From: Chimaeribacter coloradensis | GTDB taxonomy: Bacteria > Pseudomonadota > Gammaproteobacteria > Enterobacterales > Enterobacteriaceae | Length of the DNA stretch: 64,000 nucleotides | Assembly (NCBI RefSeq): GCF_002858715.1 | Contig: NZ_PJZH01000001.1 | Span: forward strand, 248,001-312,000 | Direction: 5' to 3' | Part shown: in pieces, positions 58,419 through 64,000 of the stretch | Layout: each line of letters opens with the position of its first letter | Position numbering within the stretch: position 1 is the stretch's first letter | Program-made: the position numbers and the translations under genes | The notes under the pieces: generated by a model | What the model was told of the DNA's origin: nothing | The model's database searches: none | Seen by the model: only the letters and a program-made list of their open reading frames with translations

Positions 58419-59115
58419 CCATCCTTTATTGCAGTGCGACAGCCTGTGCAAAACCTATCAGGAAGGCAAGCTGCAAACCTCGGTGCTGCGCGATGTAACC
58501 TTTGCCATGCAGCCGGGCGAGATGATGGCGATCGTGGGCAGCTCCGGGTCGGGCAAAAGTACCTTGCTGCACCTGCTGGGCGGGCTGGACACGCCGACCT
58601 CCGGCGACGTGGTGTTCCAGGGCACGCCGCTGAGCAGCATGTCTTCCCGCGCCAAAGCGGCGCTGCGTAACCGGGAGCTGGGCTTTATCTACCAGTTCCA
58701 CCACCTGCTGCCCGATTTCACCGCACTGGAGAATGTGGCGATGCCGCTGCTGATCGGCACCGGCGGGGCGGCCGCCGCGCAGGAAAAAGCGCGTGAGATG
58801 CTGGCCGCCGTAGGGCTGGAGAAGCGCAGCGGCCACCGGCCGTCAGAGCTTTCCGGCGGCGAGCGCCAGCGGGTGGCCATTGCGCGCGCACTGGTCAACA
58901 ACCCGTCGCTGGTGCTGGCGGATGAGCCGACCGGCAACCTCGACCAGCGCAATGCCGACAGTATTTTTGAACTGCTGGGCGAATTGAACGTGCGCCAGGG
59001 TACCGCCTTCCTGGTGGTCACCCATGACCTGACGCTGGCACGCCGCCTGACCCGCCAGCTGGAGATGCGTGACGGCCGGCTGCAGCAGGATGTTTCCCTG
59101 CTGGGGGCGCAGTAA
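58411..59115 (+). CDS. lolD: Lipoprotein-releasing ATPase LolD
   Basis: 234 residues from ATG 58411. Walker [18 protein letters not shown]-loop [17 protein letters not shown], signature [15 protein letters not shown], Walker [13 protein letters not shown]. Two copies drive the LolCDE complex. Overlaps the end of lolC and abuts lolE. Confidence 0.96.
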   Translation: MSNHPLLQCDSLCKTYQEGKLQTSVLRDVTFAMQPGEMMAIVGSSGSGKSTLLHLLGGLDTPTSGDVVFQGTPLSSMSSRAKAALRNRELGFIYQFHHLLPDFTALENVAMPLLIGTGGAAAAQEKAREMLAAVGLEKRSGHRPSELSGGERQRVAIARALVNNPSLVLADEPTGNLDQRNADSIFELLGELNVRQGTAFLVVTHDLTLARRLTRQLEMRDGRLQQDVSLLGAQ

Positions 59116-60362
59116 TGGGGCTGCCTCTCTCGCTGGTGATTGGCCTGCGCTTCAGCCGCGGCCGTCGCCGCAGCGGCATGGTGTCGCTGATCTCCATTAT
59201 CTCTACCGTCGGGATCGCGCTGGGCGTAGCGGTGCTGATTGTCGGCCTGAGCGCGATGAACGGCTTCGAACGCGAGCTGAATAACCGTATTCTGGCAGTG
59301 GTGCCGCACGGCGAAATCGAGCCGGTAGACCAGCCGTTTACCGGCTGGCAGGGGCTGCTGCCCAAAGTCGCCGCGGTGCCGGGCGTGGCGGCGGCTGCGC
59401 CCTATATCAATTTCACCGGCCTGCTGGAGAGCGGGGCCAAACTGCGCGCGGTGCAGGTCAAAGGCGTAGACCCGAAACAGGAGGCGCAGCTCAGCGCGCT
59501 GCCGCACTTTGTGCAGGGCGACGCCTGGGCGCAGTTCCGCGCCGGTGAGCAGCAGGTGATCCTCGGCAAAGGCATCGCCGATGAACTGGGCGTCAAGGCG
59601 GGTTCCTCTGTCACGGTGATGATCCCCAACAGCGACCCGCAGGGCAAACTGCTGCAACCCAAACGCATCCGCCTGCGGGTGACCGGCATCCTGCAACTCA
59701 GCGGCCAGCTCGACCACAGTTTTGCGATGGTGCCGCTGGCCGACGCGCAGGGCTACCTCGACATGGGTGACAGTGTCACCGGCATCGCCATCAAGGCCAA
59801 TGACCCGTTCAGCGCCAATACCCTGGTGCGCGAGGCGGGCAAAGTCACCGAAGCCTATGTCTATATCCGCAGCTGGATCGGCACCTACGGCTACATGTAC
59901 CGCGATATTGAGATGGTGCGCGCCATCATGTACCTGGCGCTGGTGCTGGTGATCGGCGTTGCCTGCTTCAACATTGTCTCCACGCTGGTGATGGCGGTGA
60001 AAGACAAAAGCAGTGACATCGCCGTGCTGCGCACCCTGGGCGCAGGCGACCGGCTGATCCGTGCCATTTTCATCTGGTACGGGCTGCTGGCCGGGCTGGT
60101 AGGCAGCGTGAGCGGCGTGGTGGTTGGCGTGGTGGCGGCGTTGCAGCTCACCCCGCTCATGCGCGGGCTGGAGAACGTCATCGGGCATCAGTTCCTCTCC
60201 GGGGATATCTACTTCATCGATTTCCTGCCGTCTGAGCTGCACTGGCTGGATGTGGGCGGGGTGCTGCTGACTGCCATCCTGCTGAGCCTGATCGCCAGCT
60301 GGTACCCGGCGCGGCGCGCCAGCCGCATCGACCCGGCGCGGGTGCTGAGCGGCGGCCAGTAA
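59115..60362 (+). CDS. lolE: Lipoprotein-releasing permease LolE
   Basis: 415 residues, FtsX-type, same plan as Lol[22 protein letters not shown] helix, large periplasmic part, three helices at the end ([21 protein letters not shown]). Starts on the last base of the lolD stop. Its paralogy with lolC is ancient and general to enterobacteria. Confidence 0.95.
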   Translation: MGLPLSLVIGLRFSRGRRRSGMVSLISIISTVGIALGVAVLIVGLSAMNGFERELNNRILAVVPHGEIEPVDQPFTGWQGLLPKVAAVPGVAAAAPYINFTGLLESGAKLRAVQVKGVDPKQEAQLSALPHFVQGDAWAQFRAGEQQVILGKGIADELGVKAGSSVTVMIPNSDPQGKLLQPKRIRLRVTGILQLSGQLDHSFAMVPLADAQGYLDMGDSVTGIAIKANDPFSANTLVREAGKVTEAYVYIRSWIGTYGYMYRDIEMVRAIMYLALVLVIGVACFNIVSTLVMAVKDKSSDIAVLRTLGAGDRLIRAIFIWYGLLAGLVGSVSGVVVGVVAALQLTPLMRGLENVIGHQFLSGDIYFIDFLPSELHWLDVGGVLLTAILLSLIASWYPARRASRIDPARVLSGGQ

Positions 60363-60376
60363 GGGCGGGGGCTGTC

Positions 60377-61282
60377 ATGTATTACGGCATCGATATGGGC
60401 GGCACCAAAATTGAGCTGGCGGCGTTTGATGCGCAGCTCACGCCGCTATGGCAGAAGCGGGTGCCGACCCCGCAGGGGGATTACGCCACCCTGCTGGCGG
60501 CGCTGGTGGCGCTGGTGCAGGAGGCGGACGCCGCAGTGGGCGGCGGGCGCGTCGGCATCGGCATCCCCGGCCTGATCAAGGCTGACGGCACCCTGTTTTC
60601 CGCCAATGTCCCGGCGGCTTCCGGTGAGCGGTTGCACGAAGATCTGGCGCGCCTGCTGGGGCGTGACGTACGCATCGACAACGACGCCAACTGTTTTGCC
60701 CTCTCTGAGGCCTGGGATGAGGAGTTCCGCGCCTGCCCCAGCGTGCTGGGGCTGATCCTCGGCACCGGGGTCGGCGGCGGGCTGGTGTTCAACGGCCGCG
60801 TCTTCAGCGGGCGTAACGGCGTGGCCGGGGAGTTCGGCCATATGCGCCTGCCGGTGGATGCGCTGGCGATCCTCGGGCGTGACACGCCGTCGGTCACCTG
60901 CGGCTGCGGGCAGGTGGATTGTATTGAGAATTACCTCTCCGGGCGCGGCTTTGAGCGGTTATACGCCCTTGCCACCGGGCAGCCGCTCGCGGCCCCGGCG
61001 ATCATGGCGCGCTGCCGTGCCGGGGAGGCGGCCGCCGTGGCCCATTTCACGCGCTACGCAGACCTGCTGGCCGCCTGCCTCGGCAACCTGCTGACCCTGC
61101 TGGACCCGCACCTGCTGGTGATCGGCGGCGGGCTGTCGAACGTGGCGGAGATCTACCCGGCGCTGGCGGCACGCCTGCCGCGCCACCTGCTGCCCGGCAG
61201 TGAGCTGCCGCGCATTGAAAAAGCACGTTATGGCGATGCAGGTGGCGCACGCGGGGCGGCCTGCCTAAATTTGTTAGACTAA
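60377..61282 (+). CDS. nagK: N-acetyl-D-glucosamine kinase NagK
   Basis: 301 residues, ROK family. [18 protein letters not shown], catalytic [15 protein letters not shown] signature [13 protein letters not shown] and zinc site [10 protein letters not shown]. Phosphorylates GlcNAc released from cell-wall turnover, complementing NagZ. Fourteen bases after lolE. Confidence 0.95.
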   Translation: MYYGIDMGGTKIELAAFDAQLTPLWQKRVPTPQGDYATLLAALVALVQEADAAVGGGRVGIGIPGLIKADGTLFSANVPAASGERLHEDLARLLGRDVRIDNDANCFALSEAWDEEFRACPSVLGLILGTGVGGGLVFNGRVFSGRNGVAGEFGHMRLPVDALAILGRDTPSVTCGCGQVDCIENYLSGRGFERLYALATGQPLAAPAIMARCRAGEAAAVAHFTRYADLLAACLGNLLTLLDPHLLVIGGGLSNVAEIYPALAARLPRHLLPGSELPRIEKARYGDAGGARGAACLNLLD

Positions 61283-61317
61283 CGGAGTTCTCACCGCAGT
61301 ACAGAGGAGCAGGTGCC

Positions 61318-62148
61318 ATGCACACACGCCACAGACTGCGCCGGTTCCGCAAGCTGAAACATTTGCGGCACCAACGTTTTCGCTCACGCATTTTCCATCG
61401 CGACAATATGGCGGTTACTGAGATGAAAAAACCTTTTGTGGTGGTATTAACCGGCGCGGGGATCTCCGCAGAGTCGGGCATCCGCACCTTCCGCGCCGCG
61501 GACGGACTATGGGAAGAGCACCGCGTGGAGGATGTCGCCACGCCGGAGGGGTTCCAGCGCGACCCGGCGCGTGTACAGGCGTTCTATAACGCGCGGCGGC
61601 GGCAGTTGCAGCAGCCGGAGATCGCCCCGAATGCCGCGCACCTGGCGCTGGCAGAGCTGGAGCGGGCGCTGGGTGACCACTTCCTGCTGGTGACGCAGAA
61701 CATCGATAACCTGCATGAGCGCGCCGGTAATCAGCGCGTGCTGCATATGCACGGTGAGCTGCTGAAAGTGCGCTGTACCCGCTCCAGCCAGGTGATTGAG
61801 TGGCCGGGTGACCTGACGGTGGATGACCGCTGCCACTGTTGCCAGTTCCCGTCGCCGCTGCGCCCGCATGTGGTGTGGTTCGGCGAGATGCCGATCGGCA
61901 TGGATGAGATCTACCAGGCGCTGGCCAAAGCGGACTACTTTATCTCGATCGGCACATCCGGCCACGTCTACCCGGCGGCCGGGTTTGTGCACGAAGCCCG
62001 GCTGGGCGGCGCGCATACCGTGGAGCTGAACCTGGAGCCGAGCCAGGTGGAGAGCCAGTTCAATGAACGGAAATATGGGCTGGCGAGTGAGGTTGTGCCG
62101 GCCTTTGTGCGGCAGATGATTGCCGGCGGGGAAGGGCAGTGGCAGTAA
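61318..62148 (+). CDS. cobB: NAD-dependent protein deacylase CobB (sirtuin)
   Basis: 276 residues if it starts at ATG 61318 (GAGGAGCAGG upstream); ATG 61408 or 61423 would give the short form. Sirtuin core: [26 protein letters not shown], the catalytic His in [11 protein letters not shown], zinc cysteines, and the base Arg/Tyr region of SIRT5-like deacylases. The first ~37 residues are Arg/His-rich, as in long-form E. coli CobB. Removes acetyl and succinyl groups from lysines. Confidence 0.95.
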   Translation: MHTRHRLRRFRKLKHLRHQRFRSRIFHRDNMAVTEMKKPFVVVLTGAGISAESGIRTFRAADGLWEEHRVEDVATPEGFQRDPARVQAFYNARRRQLQQPEIAPNAAHLALAELERALGDHFLLVTQNIDNLHERAGNQRVLHMHGELLKVRCTRSSQVIEWPGDLTVDDRCHCCQFPSPLRPHVVWFGEMPIGMDEIYQALAKADYFISIGTSGHVYPAAGFVHEARLGGAHTVELNLEPSQVESQFNERKYGLASEVVPAFVRQMIAGGEGQWQ

Positions 62149-62191
62149 TCATCTGATCACCGGGCGCAGGGCGCGCCCGGCGGCGGGGCGG

Positions 62192-63232
62192 TTACTGGCC
62201 CGCTTTCAGTTTCTGATAGCTTGTTTCATACAGCTCGCTGGCGCTGCCCACGTCATTCTGCCATTCGCCGTTTTTCATCACCGCGTCAGACGGGTAGAGG
62301 GACGGGTCATTCGCCACCTCCGGCGGCAGCAGTTTCTTCGCTTCCAGGTTCGGCGTCGGGTAACCGATGGTCTCTGCCACCTGGGCCGCCACTTCCGGGC
62401 GCAGCAGGAAATCGATCAGCTTGTGTGCGCCTTCCACGTTATGGGCGTTGGCCGGGATCGCCAGGCTGTCCATCCAGAAAATCCCGCCCTCTTTGGGCCA
62501 CACCACCGTCAGCGGCGTACCGGCCTGGCGCGCCACATAGGCGGAGCCGTTCCAGACCATCCCCAGGTTCACTTCCCCTTCCATGTAAGGGTTGGCCGGG
62601 TTGTCGGAGTTAAAGGCCAGCACGTTCGGCATCAGCTTGCGCAGCTCCTGGTAGGCCGCCTCGATCTGTTTCGGATCGGTGGTGTTGCCGGAGTAGCCGA
62701 GCTTGCGCAGCGCCATCTGGAACACTTCACGCGCGTCGTCCGTCAGCAGCAGGCTGCCTTTGTATTCCGGCTTCCACAGGTCGGCCCAGCGGGTGATGGT
62801 TTTCGGGTCGATCTGGTCGCTGTTGACGCCAATCGCCGTTGCGCCCCAGATGTAGGGGATCGAGTAGTCATTGCTGGGGTCAAACGGCTTGTTCAGCAGG
62901 TTCGGGTCCAGCGCGGAGAAGTGGCTGAGCTTGCTTTTGTCGATCTTCTGCAACATGCCCTCTTTGCGCATCTTCGCCACAAAATAGGTCGACGGCACCA
63001 CCAGATCGTACGCACCCTCTTTGTAGGTTTTCAGCTTGGCGTACATGGTTTCGTTGGACTCATAGGTGGAGTAGATCACCTTGATGCCGGTCTCTTTGGT
63101 GAACTGCTCCAGCAGGCCCGGCGGCACATATTCCGTCCAGTTATAGAAGTAGAGCGTTTTGCCGTCATCCGCCTGGGCGAAGGCGCTGGCGGCCAGTAAA
63201 CCGGCGGCCAGCCACTGTGCTGTTTTTTTCAT
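62192..63232 (-). CDS. potD: Spermidine/putrescine-binding protein PotD
   Basis: 346 residues from ATG 63232 with GGGGTAAC upstream. Signal peptide ends at [10 protein letters not shown]; periplasmic type-II binding protein with [16 protein letters not shown] and the conserved GVTIGWNGSAY-type ligand loop ([14 protein letters not shown]). Works with PotABC. Upstream of it is potC, with a 146-base gap that includes a terminator hairpin. Confidence 0.95.
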   Translation of the reverse strand: MKKTAQWLAAGLLAASAFAQADDGKTLYFYNWTEYVPPGLLEQFTKETGIKVIYSTYESNETMYAKLKTYKEGAYDLVVPSTYFVAKMRKEGMLQKIDKSKLSHFSALDPNLLNKPFDPSNDYSIPYIWGATAIGVNSDQIDPKTITRWADLWKPEYKGSLLLTDDAREVFQMALRKLGYSGNTTDPKQIEAAYQELRKLMPNVLAFNSDNPANPYMEGEVNLGMVWNGSAYVARQAGTPLTVVWPKEGGIFWMDSLAIPANAHNVEGAHKLIDFLLRPEVAAQVAETIGYPTPNLEAKKLLPPEVANDPSLYPSDAVMKNGEWQNDVGSASELYETSYQKLKAGQ

Positions 63233-63316
63233 TGTTACCCCTGAATTATCCACGACATCCCCGGTGCGCCCCGGCACGGGTGTGGCGTATCACCATCCGG
63301 ACGACGCCGCGTCCAT

Positions 63317-63352
63317 TAAAAAGCCAGGCGCCCAGTATAAAGAGCGCCCGGC
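63317..63352 (-). terminator. Hairpin with T-run between potC and potD
   Basis: Minus-strand stem GCCGGGCGC / GCGCCTGGC (one G-U pair) followed by TTTTTA. A Rho-independent terminator, perhaps leaky, inside what is one operon in E. coli. Confidence 0.65.
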
Positions 63353-63378
63353 GCGAAAGGAAGCAACCGGTTGCCGCC

Positions 63379-64000
63379 CTAGCGGGGCGTGCGGTCACGC
63401 AGCAGCCACTGGCTGGCGAGCACCAGCACCAGCGACAGCCCCAGCAGCAGCGTTGCCAGCGCGTTCACCTCCGGCGACACCCCGACCTTGACCATCGAGT
63501 AGATCTTCAGCGGCAAAATCTCGTAGTCCGGCCCGGTGACAAACGACGACACCACCACATCATCCATCGACAGGGTAAAGCTCAGCAGCCAGCCCGCGGC
63601 CACGGCGGGCATCGCCAGCGGCAGGATGATTTTGCGCAGGATGGTGATCTCCCCGGCACCCAGATCGCGCGCCGCCTCCAGCATCCGCACATCAAACCCT
63701 TTCAGGCGTGAATAGACGGTCACCACCACAAACGGCAGGCAGAAGGTGATGTGGGAAAACAGCAGCGACCAGAAGCCGAGCGAGATGCCCACCAGCATAA
63801 ACAGCACCAGCAGCGAAATCGCCATCACGATGTCCGGTGACATCATCACTACAAACAGCATCCCGCTGACGAACGGCTTGCCGCGGAACCGGTAGCGGAA
63901 CAGCGCCACCGCCGTCAGGGCACCAATCAGCGTGGCGAAGGTGGCGGAGAGCACCCCCATCGTCACCGAGTGGCGGGCCGCCTCGATCAGGCTGTCGTTG
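63379..64000 (-). CDS. potC: Spermidine/putrescine permease PotC (partial)
   Basis: Only the last ~207 codons are in the window; the 5' end runs off at 64000, where the reading frame continues (NDSLIEAARHSV before VTMGVLSATF). Integral inner-membrane ABC permease with the EAA-type cytoplasmic loop EAARDLGAGEITILRKIILPLAMPAV shown in part. Close to E. coli PotC until about the last ten residues. With PotA, PotB and PotD it imports spermidine and putrescine. Confidence 0.93.
   Translation of the reverse strand, partial: NDSLIEAARHSVTMGVLSATFATLIGALTAVALFRYRFRGKPFVSGMLFVVMMSPDIVMAISLLVLFMLVGISLGFWSLLFSHITFCLPFVVVTVYSRLKGFDVRMLEAARDLGAGEITILRKIILPLAMPAVAAGWLLSFTLSMDDVVVSSFVTGPDYEILPLKIYSMVKVGVSPEVNALATLLLGLSLVLVLASQWLLRDRTPR

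Noticed and set aside
58689-60242. 517-residue open frame on the minus strand
   Set aside because: It lies antisense to lolD/lolE and has the Gln/His/Arg-rich composition of a shadow frame of GC-rich coding DNA; no motif.
1-64000. tRNA, rRNA, insertion sequences, phage or toxin-antitoxin genes
   Set aside because: Looked for on both strands; none recognised. The window appears to be core chromosome.

Overview
The window is a GC-rich chromosomal segment of an enterobacterium (order Enterobacterales). Most proteins align from memory almost end to end with Escherichia coli K-12 proteins, and the gene order follows the E. coli 23-25 minute region with defined gaps and insertions. The pattern of insertions and losses suggests a non-Escherichia genus such as Serratia or a relative; that genus guess is inference only. 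There are no rRNA or tRNA genes, no insertion sequences and no CRISPR array. Coding density is high, and almost every gene is a recognisable housekeeping or envelope gene.

Layout. 1-3.3 kb: a run of small genes (YlaC-like and YccJ-like proteins, two paralogous ~85-residue proteins of unknown function, a 43-residue acidic protein, a YjbE/GfcA-like secreted protein). 3.3-7.6 kb: a universal stress protein, then an IclR-type regulator divergent from a two-gene drug-efflux-type system (14-helix MFS pump plus HlyD/EmrA adaptor). 7.6-13.2 kb: opgC divergent from opgG-opgH (osmoregulated periplasmic glucans). 13.3-26.5 kb: a membrane protein of unknown function, yceK, msyB, mdtG, a YciI-like gene, lpxL, an old-yellow-enzyme gene absent from this place in E. 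coli, trhO, yceI, yceJ, an orphan LuxR-type regulator, solA, bssS, a small unknown gene, dinI with a perfect LexA box, and pyrC.

26.7-43.6 kb: a YgiN-like monooxygenase gene and rne (RNase E, unusually long at 1205 residues because of peptide repeats). Facing away from rne are rluC, maf2/yceF and the rpmF-fatty-acid cluster (yceD, rpmF, plsX, fabH, fabD, fabG, acpP, fabF, pabC, mltG, tmk, holB, tatD-type ycfH). In E. coli a long block (yceB, grxB, mdtH, rimJ, murJ and the flg flagellar genes) lies between pyrC and rne; here only the YgiN-like gene does.

43.6-64 kb: ptsG with a conserved SgrS-pairing leader and Mlc/CRP-like sites, an acyltransferase where E. coli has fhuE, hinT, ycfL, lpoB, thiK, nagZ, ycfP, ndh with an FNR box, ycfJ, mfd, lolC-lolD-lolE, nagK, cobB, potD and the 3' part of potC, which runs off the window end.

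Functional themes are envelope biogenesis (LpxL, LolCDE, OpgGHC, LpoB, MltG), peptidoglycan recycling (NagZ, NagK), type II fatty acid synthesis (PlsX to FabF), and RNA, tRNA and translation functions (RNase E, RluC, TrhO, L32). No clearly new biological system was found. The most unusual items are the RNase E repeat arrays, the orphan regulator lacking a phospho-acceptor Asp beside a large palindrome, the paralogous small proteins and several long intergenic palindromes.
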